Shown: positions 26,945 to 35,665 of the stretch, piece after piece
Position numbering within the stretch: the stretch's first letter is position 1
Layout: each line of letters begins with the position of its first letter
Program-made: the position numbers and the translations under genes
Assembly (NCBI GenBank): GCA_003169895.1
Contig: PNAE01000008.1
Coordinates: 1-64,000 of the forward strand
Length of the DNA: 64,000 nucleotides
Direction of reading: 5' to 3'
Source of the DNA: Gemmatimonadota bacterium
GTDB taxonomy: Bacteria; Gemmatimonadota; Gemmatimonadetes; Gemmatimonadales; GWC2-71-9
Notes under the pieces: model-generated
Told to the model about the DNA's origin: nothing
What the model saw: only the letters and a program-made list of their open reading frames with translations
Database searches by the model: none

Positions 26945-28336
26945 ATGCTGGCTCTGTATCTGATCCTCACTGCCTCCCCGCCCGTGCGAGACCTGACGGA
27001 TCATGGTCCTGCACGCCGGGACGTCACGCCCGCCATGGTCCGGTCATATATCAACAACCGTACGGCAGGGTGGAGTGCACACGCGGCAACGACCCCGGGT
27101 TTCGCCCGCCAGACCGGGCTCGCGTGCAGTGCATGCCACACCGCCTTTCCCGGGCTCACCGCGACGGGCCGAGCCTTCAAGCTCAACGGCTACGTCTATC
27201 GGCAGGCAGACTCGCTGCAGGGCCTGAACCCGGCGGGTAAACAGGACCTGGCGTTGAACCTCAACATGCCGCTCGCCGCCATGTTCCAGACCTCCTTCAC
27301 CAGCACGAGCAAGGCGCAGCCTGGAGCGCAAAGCACGACGGTGTTCTTCCCGGATCAGATCAGCCTGTTTGCCGGCGGTGAGGTGACCCCTCATCTGGGC
27401 GGATTCCTGCAACTGACCTTCGACCCGCAGAGCGGAGGCTTCGGCGTTGACAACACGGACTTCCGGTATGTGAGCCACACGACCATGTTCGGCCAGCACG
27501 CGACGTACGGCGTGAGCCTCAACAACAATCCCACGGTGCAGGACCTCTGGAACAGCACGCCGGCCTGGGGTTTTCCATACGGCAGCTCCGCGGCGGCGCC
27601 CTCGCCGGCCGCGAGCACCCTGATCGACGGCAACCTGGGTCAGCAGGTCGCCGGCCTGACGGGCTACACGATGCTGGGCGACCATCTGTACCTGGAGTTT
27701 GGCGGCTATACCGCCGCGCCGGTCGGGCTCAACCGGCCGCTCGACTCGACTGCAGCCGGCGTCATGCGTGGTGTCGCGCCGTACTGGCGCGTGGCCCTGC
27801 CGCTGACCTTCGGCAATCAGTACCTGTCGATCGGCACCTACGGCATGGCGGCGCAGCTGTATCCTGCTGGCGTGACGGGGCCGACCAACCGGTTTACCGA
27901 TGTGGCCGCCGACCTGAGTTACTTCGTACCGATCGGCACGAACAGCTTTTCGGCCAATGCGACGTTGATCCATGAGTCACAGCGGTGGGACGCCGGCGGA
28001 TCCGCCAATCTGCAGAATACACTCACCACGTTCCGGTTCGACGCGGCGTATCATCTCGGTCATCAGTATGCCTTTACCGTGGCGCCGTTCACCACGACCG
28101 GGACGGCAGACACACTGTTGTACGCCCCTGGGACCATGACAGGCAGTCGCACCGGACAACCGAACAGCAGCGGGTTGATCGCGGAAGTCGACATCATGCC
28201 TTGGCAGAACCTGCGCCTGCAGTTCCAGTATACCGCTTACGGCAACTTCAATGGTGCGACGACAAACTACGACGGGTTCGGTCGGAACGCATCGCACAAC
28301 AACACTTTCTACTTCCTCACCTGGATCCTGTTCTGA
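26945..28336 (+). CDS. Cyc2-like fused cytochrome-porin
   Basis: 463 aa from ATG 26945, with GAGAGGAG upstream. Residues 47-65 read AATTPGFARQTGLACSACH, which fits the diagnostic A-x3-P-x-FARQTG-x2-CxxCH N-terminus of Cyc2 iron-oxidising outer-membrane cytochromes. It is a single-heme head followed by about 380 residues of amphipathic strands (HLGGFLQLTFD, YLEFGGYTAAP, YAFTVAPFTTTG) ending FYFLTWILF with a terminal Phe, as in outer-membrane barrels. In Cyc2 the plugged barrel passes electrons from external Fe(II) to the periplasm. Substrate here is unproven; related barrels of unknown role share the heme head. The signal peptide is atypical (no basic n-region). Confidence 0.75.
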   Translation: MLALYLILTASPPVRDLTDHGPARRDVTPAMVRSYINNRTAGWSAHAATTPGFARQTGLACSACHTAFPGLTATGRAFKLNGYVYRQADSLQGLNPAGKQDLALNLNMPLAAMFQTSFTSTSKAQPGAQSTTVFFPDQISLFAGGEVTPHLGGFLQLTFDPQSGGFGVDNTDFRYVSHTTMFGQHATYGVSLNNNPTVQDLWNSTPAWGFPYGSSAAAPSPAASTLIDGNLGQQVAGLTGYTMLGDHLYLEFGGYTAAPVGLNRPLDSTAAGVMRGVAPYWRVALPLTFGNQYLSIGTYGMAAQLYPAGVTGPTNRFTDVAADLSYFVPIGTNSFSANATLIHESQRWDAGGSANLQNTLTTFRFDAAYHLGHQYAFTVAPFTTTGTADTLLYAPGTMTGSRTGQPNSSGLIAEVDIMPWQNLRLQFQYTAYGNFNGATTNYDGFGRNASHNNTFYFLTWILF

Positions 28337-28357
28337 CCGGCGCCACCTAAAGAAACC

Positions 28358-28392
28358 TTCATCGTCGATCCATGAGTCGTTCATCGTGGATC
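28358..28392 (+). promoter_or_regulatory. TTCATCGTnGATC direct repeat, 22-bp spacing
   Basis: TTCATCGTCGATC (28358-28370) and TTCATCGTGGATC (28380-28392), the best-conserved pair in the window, immediately after the Cyc2-like gene and 36 nt before a small Tat-signal ORF. Confidence 0.65.
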
Positions 28393-28428
28393 GCTACACT
28401 CCCGGTAACTTTTTCCCGAGAGTGTTGC

Positions 28429-28614
28429 ATGTCCGTCCACGACGCCGGAGAGCTCGACGTCACGGCGCCGGCGCCGTCCCGCCGGTCCTTCCTGTTCAAG
28501 GGCGCGGCTGCCGCTCGGCTGAGCGGGTCAGCGAGTGCCGGTCTGGGGATGATGGCGGTCGCATTGCTGGAACGATCCATCGACCGCGTTGAGACGTTAC
28601 GTCGTCCTTGCTGA
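28429..28614 (+). pseudogene. Short ORF with Tat signal, probably remnant of an exported protein
   Basis: 61 aa from ATG 28429. Begins with a twin-arginine motif (SRRSFLFKGAAAA) and hydrophobic stretch, then stops after about 35 further residues; no downstream frame clearly continues it. The strong regulator-type repeat directly upstream implies a formerly regulated Tat-exported redox protein. The rest of 28615-28802 shows no gene. Confidence 0.4.
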
Positions 28615-28802
28615 GACTGCTGGCCTTCGCGCTTGCCGATCTCGCGTTGGCGGTGCCGATTTGTCACGCACTGGATCTCCGTCATCAGGCTAGTCGCCGG
28701 CTCGGGTCCCGCTGGTAGGGTGTCAGGCCGCGGCCGCCGCCCGAGTCGCGCGGCACGATGCTCCCGGGCGGCGGGACGTTCTGCGGCCCGGGAGTCACGC
28801 GC

Positions 28803-30260
28803 TTACGGTGACGCGAGCCGCCGCGGAATCGCGGTGCCATGACACGCGATGCAGAGCTGCGGGTTCTTTCGCAGCATCCGCTCCGGGTCGAATCCGGGGC
28901 CATGGGGATCGAACGAGCGTCCTTTCACCACTGAATGACAGGTGAGACAATCGCGCTCGACGTGACACGAGACGCAGCTCTCCAGCGCTTGGCGCGCCGC
29001 CTGCCCATGACCGAGGAAGAACTGCCGGTTGCCGTCGTGATACCCGGCCGCACCGATCAGCGTGCGTCGAGCGGTGAGGCCCCCCTGCTTGTGACAGGTC
29101 TGGCAGAATTCGCCCGTATTGTGACAGTCGGTGCATGAACTCGACCGGGTGTACGCGTCGGCAGGATGCCGGGCGAGATACGCGCCGGGGTGATAGCTGC
29201 CGCGGCGCGCCGGATCGGGCACGTGACAGGTGAGGCACTCGGTGCGCGCGTGGCAGCTCGTGCAGGAGCGCAGCGTCGACGCCGCAACCGATCCGTGTTG
29301 CGTCTTCCATCCGGCCGTATGACTCGCCGGCATCCGCAGTGCGGTCTGGGCCCCCGGCGCGCGTCCCGGGCCCGCACGATAGAGTGCCAGCACGGCAGTC
29401 GGCGCCTCCGCCCGGTGACAGGTCAGGCAGCTTTCCTGCGTGTGACAGCTGCGACAGCTGGCTCCGGTGCGGCCGGCGAGTGCGCCATGCTGCGACTCGA
29501 AATTTTTCGCCGCGTGTGTCGGCGGTGCCTTCAGTGCGTGAGGCAGCGCCAGCGACCGCTTGTCCAATTCGAGCGCCTGGATCACGGGCAACTCGGGGGC
29601 ATTCACGTGGCATGCCACGCAGAACTCGCGCGCGTGGCATGTAGCGCAGCTTTGCGCCACGCGTGCGCCGCCGATCGTGTGTCGCGCCTGGGCGCCGTGC
29701 CCCGCGGCCGTTATGAATCCTGGCGCCTGATGGGTTGGCGGTGCGGGGAACCCCGCGATCCGCGCGGTCGGCAGCGTCACGGCGCGCGCGAGCGTCAGGT
29801 GACAGGTCGCACAGGCGGTGTCGGCCAGCGTCAGGTGTGTGCCGAGGCCGCTCGTGTGACACGCAACGCATTGCGGCGCGGTCGGCGCCCTGACAGCCAT
29901 CCAGGCGGCGCCGCGGTCAGCATGACAATCCGCACAGCCACTGGTATCGCCGCGTTGGCGTCGAACCTCGGCATGCTGGACGTGATCGAACCGCAGGTTG
30001 GAGATACGCGGGCCGGCGCGCGGTTGCCAGTCGACGCGGCGTTGAACGGTACCGTCGTGACAGGTGGTGCATGCCGCAGCCGGCGGAAACACCGGTGCAC
30101 CGGACCGCATGATTCCCGCATGACAGGTGGCGCAGCCCACGAAGAGCTTGGCGTGTTGCGCGTGGTTGAAGCGCGGCTGCTGCTGCAGCGCCACACCCGA
30201 CGCGACCGCCACAACCGAGCCGAGCAGCACCAGCGTGCCACGCAGGACGCGGCGAGTCAT
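28803..30260 (-). CDS. Periplasmic 16-heme c-type cytochrome
   Basis: 485 aa, overlapping the upstream barrel gene as ATGA. Signal peptide MTRRVLRGTLVLLGSVVAVASGVA. I count sixteen CxxCH motifs spread evenly from CATCH near residue 43 to CIACH near the C-terminus, with many extra His for bis-His ligation. No catalytic motif (such as nitrite-reductase CxxCK) is seen, so it is probably an electron carrier. Last gene of the 35370-28803 operon; with the barrel it could form a porin-cytochrome conduit. Confidence 0.88.
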   Translation of the reverse strand: MTRRVLRGTLVLLGSVVAVASGVALQQQPRFNHAQHAKLFVGCATCHAGIMRSGAPVFPPAAACTTCHDGTVQRRVDWQPRAGPRISNLRFDHVQHAEVRRQRGDTSGCADCHADRGAAWMAVRAPTAPQCVACHTSGLGTHLTLADTACATCHLTLARAVTLPTARIAGFPAPPTHQAPGFITAAGHGAQARHTIGGARVAQSCATCHAREFCVACHVNAPELPVIQALELDKRSLALPHALKAPPTHAAKNFESQHGALAGRTGASCRSCHTQESCLTCHRAEAPTAVLALYRAGPGRAPGAQTALRMPASHTAGWKTQHGSVAASTLRSCTSCHARTECLTCHVPDPARRGSYHPGAYLARHPADAYTRSSSCTDCHNTGEFCQTCHKQGGLTARRTLIGAAGYHDGNRQFFLGHGQAARQALESCVSCHVERDCLTCHSVVKGRSFDPHGPGFDPERMLRKNPQLCIACHGTAIPRRLASP

Positions 30261-31753
30261 GGTGCTGCTCCCGCCGGCCGTGCCGGAGGCAGCCAGCGGT
30301 CAGCAGCCGAGCGCAGCGTGAGCGACGCGCGCGCGCTCAGGCGCCATTGGTTCCAGTCGATTGCCGCCGCGTCCGGCCGGTCCTGCGACTCCCAATACCG
30401 GTCGACCCCAACGTCGAGTCGCCACCGCTCGCCGACACGATAGGCGGCGGAGGCGCCGGCATAGGTCACGCCGGCATCCTGGAACCGCAGCTCCAGGGGG
30501 CGTTCAAGGTTGCCGCCGTCGAGTGAAAGGTCGAACGCCGCGTGCGGACGCCATGTGACTCGGCCATCGATGCCGCTCGACGAGGCACCGGGCTGCAACT
30601 CGCCGTGCGTGTCGATTTCCACCGTCCATCGTTCCGCTGGCGCGAGCGTACCCTCCAGTGCCCAGCGCCAACCCCGATCCTCCAGCGTGACGCTGGGCGT
30701 GCTGACGTCGGCCGCATCATAGCGGAACCATTCAGCTCGCGAGCGGACTTGCAGCTTCGCCGTCGGATTCACGGCGATCGAACCGCTGATACCGTTGAAC
30801 GGCACCGGGCTGAAGACGCCCCATACGGTCCACAAGTCGAAGAACGGGCGATAGTGTCGTGCGGTAATCGTGCCCGACACCCGCAACCCGCTGTAGCTGG
30901 CCGATGCCTCGGCACTCCCCCACTGACCCTGGGCGATGTCGTAATCGGCGCCGGTCACGAACCGGATGTGCCGCTCCGGTCTGGCCTGCAAGCTCACCGC
31001 GGCGCGCTCCGCGACGATATAGTCGGTGACCGGGTCGAGCTCCCGCCGATACTCGGCTTGCACGTCAACGGCGGGTAGGTGCGCACCGACGACCGTGCCG
31101 ACGACGATCTGGCGGCTGGACGGCTGATAATCCGCGAGCGGGTCGACTGCGGGGCTCGTCACCGGCAAGATGGTCCCACGCGCCATACCCCATCCGGCGT
31201 AGCCGCCTACCTCCAGCGCGTCGCGGTTGAAGCGCCAGGTAGCGCGCAAACCATCGAGCCCGCTGGTGCCGACGCTCGCGAGCCGGCCGCGATCGAGCAT
31301 GCGGCCCAGTTGCGCGGTGAGGCCACCGCGCAGGTACTCGGCGTACCCCTCCATCAGATTGAATGGCGGCGACGTACCCGGCCAGACACGGTCGCCGCCC
31401 AGATCGGTGTAGCCGCGCGCGCTGAGCCGCACGCTCAAGCCCTGCAACCCGAGTCCCCACAGCGACAGGTCGACGCCGGCGCTGGCCGGCAGGCCGTTCA
31501 GCACCGGACCGGGCCGGAAAAAATAGCAGAAGCCATTGCCGGCGCAGTTGACCGCGAATCCGTCGGGTGTCACCGGACCAGCGGTCGCGCTGGTGACCGC
31601 GCCGGATTCCGCGATGCTGTCGGCCGTGAGTCCGCGAAACTCGACATGCTGCGCCGAGGCGTTGAGGCGCAGGGACCACGATTGCGCGGCGACCGGCCCG
31701 GCCGCCAGTGATGCGGCCACGGCGATCAGCAGGGCGCGCCCGGTCCGCGTCAT
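30257..31753 (-). CDS. Outer-membrane beta-barrel of porin-cytochrome type
   Basis: 498 aa, coupled by ATGA overlaps to cytochrome genes on both sides. Signal peptide ending AAGPVAAQS. The mature chain is a run of amphipathic strands (LWGLGLQGLSVRLSARGYTDLG, LEVGGYAGWGMA, WRLDVGVDRYWES) without heme motifs, consistent with a barrel of roughly 20 or more strands. Sandwiched between multiheme cytochromes it is positioned like MtrB/PioB/OmbB-type conduit barrels, though I cannot show homology to any of them. Confidence 0.75.
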   Translation of the reverse strand: MTRTGRALLIAVAASLAAGPVAAQSWSLRLNASAQHVEFRGLTADSIAESGAVTSATAGPVTPDGFAVNCAGNGFCYFFRPGPVLNGLPASAGVDLSLWGLGLQGLSVRLSARGYTDLGGDRVWPGTSPPFNLMEGYAEYLRGGLTAQLGRMLDRGRLASVGTSGLDGLRATWRFNRDALEVGGYAGWGMARGTILPVTSPAVDPLADYQPSSRQIVVGTVVGAHLPAVDVQAEYRRELDPVTDYIVAERAAVSLQARPERHIRFVTGADYDIAQGQWGSAEASASYSGLRVSGTITARHYRPFFDLWTVWGVFSPVPFNGISGSIAVNPTAKLQVRSRAEWFRYDAADVSTPSVTLEDRGWRWALEGTLAPAERWTVEIDTHGELQPGASSSGIDGRVTWRPHAAFDLSLDGGNLERPLELRFQDAGVTYAGASAAYRVGERWRLDVGVDRYWESQDRPDAAAIDWNQWRLSARASLTLRSAADRWLPPARPAGAAP

Positions 31754-33756
31754 TCAGTGCCAGCCTTCATCAGACGAGGCTGGAATTCCGCCGGCGTCGC
31801 GAGGAAATGACACGTCGTGCACTCACGTCCCGGCAAGTGCGCCTGCTGCGCGGCGTGGCACGTGAGGCAGAACGTCCGGCTCGGCGTGAGTGCCGCGATT
31901 CGCGATGGCGTGTGACATTCATCGCAACCGACGTGGGTGGTGCGTGAATGTGCCGGCGGCGTTTCAGGTCGATTATGGCATGCGGTGCAGGTCCGCTGCG
32001 CTTCGTGGTGCTGGGCATGACACGCCTGACAGGAACGGATGCTGTCGGGGGGCACGATATTCGGCGGCTGATGGCACGCGGCGCACGGCGTCTGCTGATG
32101 CACCTCGTGCCGGAAGCCGACCGTGCGCGCAACCGGCGGCTTGCCGGCCACGCCTACGCCCACGATCATCGGCCGCACTGCCGCCAGCTTCGCTGCCGTG
32201 TGACACCGGGAACAGTCGGTCGCGGTCACCGTTCCGGCCATGAGCGATTGATGATGGCAGAGATCGCAGCCGCGGGGCACTTCGAACACGAGGCGGTTCC
32301 CCGTGTTGACCGCGTGACAGGTGAGGCAAGGGAGTGACGTATGACGGCTGTGGGGGAAGGAGTCTGCGGGGGGGCCGGCGCGAACGATGGGCGAATCGCG
32401 CGACGGCGGCTGCTCCGGCAAGGCATCCCCCTTGCCCCGGTGGTCCGGTACGGTTTCAGCTGCATGCTCGAGCAGTGATTGCGTTGCCGCACCGGCAATC
32501 CGCCGCCGTAGCACGGCAGCGGTGTCGAACGGCAGCGGCGGATGGAACTGGCCGCGGCGTTGCACTGCCGTGTGACACCCCACGCAGTCGGATGCGTCCA
32601 CCGACGCCGCGTGCGGCTCGTGGCACACCAGGCACTGGGCCGCCGCTCGGCGATGATTCGCGCCACTGTGGAAGGGGTTCTGCGCGACGGCCGCGTGGCA
32701 CTTGACACACGACGTGCGCGCGTCGGTCGCCTTGGTGTCGGTATGCACGTCGTGGCACGATCCGCACGAGCCCTTGTGCGGATCCTTGTCCGCCACGTAG
32801 CCGGATGGCCGCCCCTGCATGCCGTGGCAACTGAGACACTGGCTCTTCGCCGGTACCAGCGCCCGCACCGCGGAGTCGTGCGTTGCCAGCCCCGGCAGGT
32901 CGGCGCGGAACGCGTGGCAAGTCACGCAGCTGATGGTCGGCAGTTTGGTCATCCCGGCTAGCCGCACCGATTGCTGCTCGTGACAGCCGCTCTGCTGGCA
33001 GGTGCGATTCGACGGGATGAAGTGGTGAATCTCGGCGCCGTGGCACTTGACGCAGGTGAGTCGGCGCAGCACCGCCGAATCGGACTCGAAATGCACGCGG
33101 TGGCCGGCCAGTCGCAGCGCGTGTTGCCACGGCTCGCGACCGCCGACCACCTGGTGGCAACTCTCGCACCGGGAGTTGGGCACCGGTGCGTGCTTGCCGA
33201 TATCGTTGGGCCGGTTGGCGACCCAGAGCACCAGCTGCCGCCCGCTGGCGAAGATCGACTGCTGGTGGCAGTCGTGGCACTTGCGGTCCTCATGCTTCCC
33301 GGCAAACTGCTCGAAGCGTCCGAATGGCCGCTCCATCACGTGGCAGCCGGTGCAGAAGCCGTTGTCGTGCTGCATGTAGTCCCAACTCTTCTTGCCGGCA
33401 AACGCCGCGGCGCATACTAGCAGCAGCGCCGAACCGGCCAGCGTCAGCTGGATCTGGCGGCTGCGGGCGCGCAGCCAGCCAACGATCCGGGCCCGGCGGG
33501 TCCAGAGCAGCCCGACCACGACGATGCCGACCACCACCGCCAGGATGGCGCCGCCGATCTGGACCCAGCGCGGCACGCCGAATATGGTCCGCACCATGAT
33601 CGCCACGCCGCCAGGGAGCGGCGGCGTCGTGACAGTGTCGCGGATCGAACCGGCGGCGGCGGCCAGGGTATCCTGGACGCGAAAAAGCGTGTCCCTCGGA
33701 ATGGTGGTTACCCCACTCCGAGGGACCTGCTGGATCAGCGCCAGGAGGCTCAGCAT
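31750..33756 (-). CDS. NapC/NrfH-like quinol dehydrogenase fused to multiheme array (20 heme sites)
   Basis: 668 aa from ATG 33756 (GTG 33759 possible). Two membrane helices lie at about residues 65-120. Next comes a NapC/NirT-like segment (FCTGCHVMERPFGRFEQFAGKHEDRKCHDCH). Counting on, there are nineteen CxxCH motifs plus one CxxxCH (CQQSGCH). NapC/CymA proteins oxidise quinol with four or five hemes; here that head seems fused to some 15 further hemes. The fusion would let one inner-membrane protein pass electrons across the periplasm. A Pro-rich gap near residues 415-450 separates two heme blocks. Confidence 0.85.
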   Translation of the reverse strand: MLSLLALIQQVPRSGVTTIPRDTLFRVQDTLAAAAGSIRDTVTTPPLPGGVAIMVRTIFGVPRWVQIGGAILAVVVGIVVVGLLWTRRARIVGWLRARSRQIQLTLAGSALLLVCAAAFAGKKSWDYMQHDNGFCTGCHVMERPFGRFEQFAGKHEDRKCHDCHQQSIFASGRQLVLWVANRPNDIGKHAPVPNSRCESCHQVVGGREPWQHALRLAGHRVHFESDSAVLRRLTCVKCHGAEIHHFIPSNRTCQQSGCHEQQSVRLAGMTKLPTISCVTCHAFRADLPGLATHDSAVRALVPAKSQCLSCHGMQGRPSGYVADKDPHKGSCGSCHDVHTDTKATDARTSCVKCHAAVAQNPFHSGANHRRAAAQCLVCHEPHAASVDASDCVGCHTAVQRRGQFHPPLPFDTAAVLRRRIAGAATQSLLEHAAETVPDHRGKGDALPEQPPSRDSPIVRAGPPADSFPHSRHTSLPCLTCHAVNTGNRLVFEVPRGCDLCHHQSLMAGTVTATDCSRCHTAAKLAAVRPMIVGVGVAGKPPVARTVGFRHEVHQQTPCAACHQPPNIVPPDSIRSCQACHAQHHEAQRTCTACHNRPETPPAHSRTTHVGCDECHTPSRIAALTPSRTFCLTCHAAQQAHLPGRECTTCHFLATPAEFQPRLMKAGTE

Positions 33757-33792
33757 CACACCGCGAAAGTTATTTCATCGCCGATATATTCC

Positions 33793-35370
33793 CTACTGCG
33801 CCCGAACGAAGCCTGGCGAGCGCGCCTTGGCGTCACTGAGCGCCTTGACCACCTGGGCTTCGACCGATACCGGCGGCGCCGGGAGGGCATAGGTACTCTG
33901 CAGTTCAGTGATATTGGCGGCCAGCAGCGCCCGGGCCAGGAACGGATTGTGGACGCCCAGCGACTTGTCGCCGTTGGCGAAACGCCCCTCACCGAACAGG
34001 TCCACGTTGAACCACGCACCCTGCGCGGGCGTCACTTTCGTCGTGCTCGTCAACTCGGCCGGGTGGTCGCGCTTGATGATGGCGAGATACCCGGCGTCCG
34101 TCGGCGCCGCGTCGATCGCGCCGTTGTGATTGGAATCGATCCAGATCTGGTCCGCCAGGATTGCAATGTCCGATCGGATTTGGCCCAGGAGCGACGCAGC
34201 AACAGCCTGACTGCCGTGGCAACCGGACGCGGTGCAGGCGGCGAATGTCCGCGCCGTTGAAGTGAAGGCACAAGTGGTGTCGCCCGTGGGCTTGCCGTTC
34301 GCGTCGATACAGGGAATCGGCTGGAAGCTGTGCCCGGTCGAGTGGAACACAAAGCCGCCGGTGGCCGCATCGGTGACGTCGAACGCGTTGACGTGGCAGC
34401 CGGCACAGAGTTTCGGATTGGCCAGGCTGGCGTGCGTGGTGAGCGCGATCAGCGTGTCGACCGCAACGCCGGCCGGGCGATATCCGCCGGTTCCCAGCAA
34501 TACGAAGCCCTGCGGCGCATGGGGCGTCGAAGTGCCGGGCACCGGCTCACCGCGGCGCAGATGGCACTTCATGCACAGGTTCTGATCCGGATCAGGATTG
34601 TCGATCGGGAATCGGAGCTGGTGGCTGTTCGATGAGCCGTGCGGATTGTGGCAGACCGCACAAACCACCGCGGAGTAGCCGGTCGAGTCGCGCTCGCTGT
34701 AGTTGGTCGACACACCCCACGCCGTGAGCACCGTCTTGCCGTCGTGACAGTTCTTGCAGACGACGTTCGAGTTATTGACCGCCGGAGCCACAATGTTGGC
34801 ATGCCCGCTCGTGGCCCACTCCTCGGCAAACGGCTCGTGCACGCCGGTGTGGCATGCGGCACAACTGGCACTGGCGTTGGTCAGCGTCAGCCTGGCCAGC
34901 GGCCAGTTGGCCTTGTTGTCCGGCAGCGATACGTGCTTGGTCCCGGGACCGTGACAGCTCTCGCATTGGACATCCTGATAGGCGCTGTCGGGCTTGGTGC
35001 TCCACCCGGCGGGCGCCGCCAGTCCGTTCCCGTTTTCCGACACCGTGTGACAGGCGTAGCAGCTGCTGGTCGCGTGGCCGCTAGCCACCAGGTCCGAGAA
35101 GGCCTTGGCGTGATGGGTCTGCGACCAATCCTGTTGATGGCCGGCGTGGCAGTTGCCGCAGGTTGTCTGCTTGGTGCTGACCGTGTAGTAGCCGAGCAAG
35201 CCACTCGCAGCGTCGGGAGGCGCATTGAACGGTGCCCGGTCGCGGTAAACGATTTCGCTCGACGTGCAGGCAGTGAGCACCAGCACGAAAGCGGTGGCGG
35301 CGAAGACCCAGCGTCGGCGTACGACGCCTCCGGCTCGGGAATCGTTTGGTAGCTGGGGTGCGCGGGTCAT
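33793..35370 (-). CDS. Nine-heme c-type cytochrome lipoprotein
   Basis: 525 aa from ATG 35370, with GGGGG upstream; GTG 35397 is the other option. Lipobox FVLVLTAC. Eight CxxCH motifs and one CxxxxCH (CTASGCH). Heme spacing and segments such as CESCHGPGTKHV and CAVCHNPHGSSNSHQLRFP resemble cytochromes of the NrfB/DmsE and cytochrome c-554 fold group. The C-terminal 150 residues lack hemes and include a calcium-loop-like WIDSNHNGAIDAAPTD. First gene of the operon; lipidation allows placement on the outer membrane. Confidence 0.85.
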   Translation of the reverse strand: MTRAPQLPNDSRAGGVVRRRWVFAATAFVLVLTACTSSEIVYRDRAPFNAPPDAASGLLGYYTVSTKQTTCGNCHAGHQQDWSQTHHAKAFSDLVASGHATSSCYACHTVSENGNGLAAPAGWSTKPDSAYQDVQCESCHGPGTKHVSLPDNKANWPLARLTLTNASASCAACHTGVHEPFAEEWATSGHANIVAPAVNNSNVVCKNCHDGKTVLTAWGVSTNYSERDSTGYSAVVCAVCHNPHGSSNSHQLRFPIDNPDPDQNLCMKCHLRRGEPVPGTSTPHAPQGFVLLGTGGYRPAGVAVDTLIALTTHASLANPKLCAGCHVNAFDVTDAATGGFVFHSTGHSFQPIPCIDANGKPTGDTTCAFTSTARTFAACTASGCHGSQAVAASLLGQIRSDIAILADQIWIDSNHNGAIDAAPTDAGYLAIIKRDHPAELTSTTKVTPAQGAWFNVDLFGEGRFANGDKSLGVHNPFLARALLAANITELQSTYALPAPPVSVEAQVVKALSDAKARSPGFVRAQ

Positions 35371-35483
35371 GCTGGGTGCCCCCTTCGGGTCAGCCACGGC
35401 AGCGCTCGATGGGAGCGTTTGGCCGCGGTACTATCCCACATTACGCCGAGAATACTAGCTCCGGAGGAACGGCAAAAACGAGG

Positions 35484-35518
35484 GGATGAACGTTTCTTCA
35501 TCTGCTTTTCATCCGTCG
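35484..35518. promoter_or_regulatory. TTCATC repeats upstream of multiheme operon
   Basis: TTCATCTGCTT (35497-35507) and TTCATCCGTCG (35508-35518) at exactly 11-bp spacing, with a TTCATCC unit on the opposite strand (35484-35490). About 115-150 nt upstream of the cytochrome operon start. Confidence 0.55.
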
Positions 35519-35665
35519 ATTGGTTTGCCGCTTCGGGGTGCGGTCAGCTTGGCTTTTGGGCTTCATCTTCCGGTGCATTATCGAGTGCCAGCTCGGGCGA
35601 GCGGGTAGGTCGTTTCGCCACTCTGGTTCCACCTGCCGTGGCTCGGTGAACGAATTCCGCATCAG

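Noticed and set aside
28615-28802. Continuation of the Tat-signal ORF in another frame
   Set aside because: A Leu-rich frame exists but is interrupted by stops and lacks any recognisable domain.
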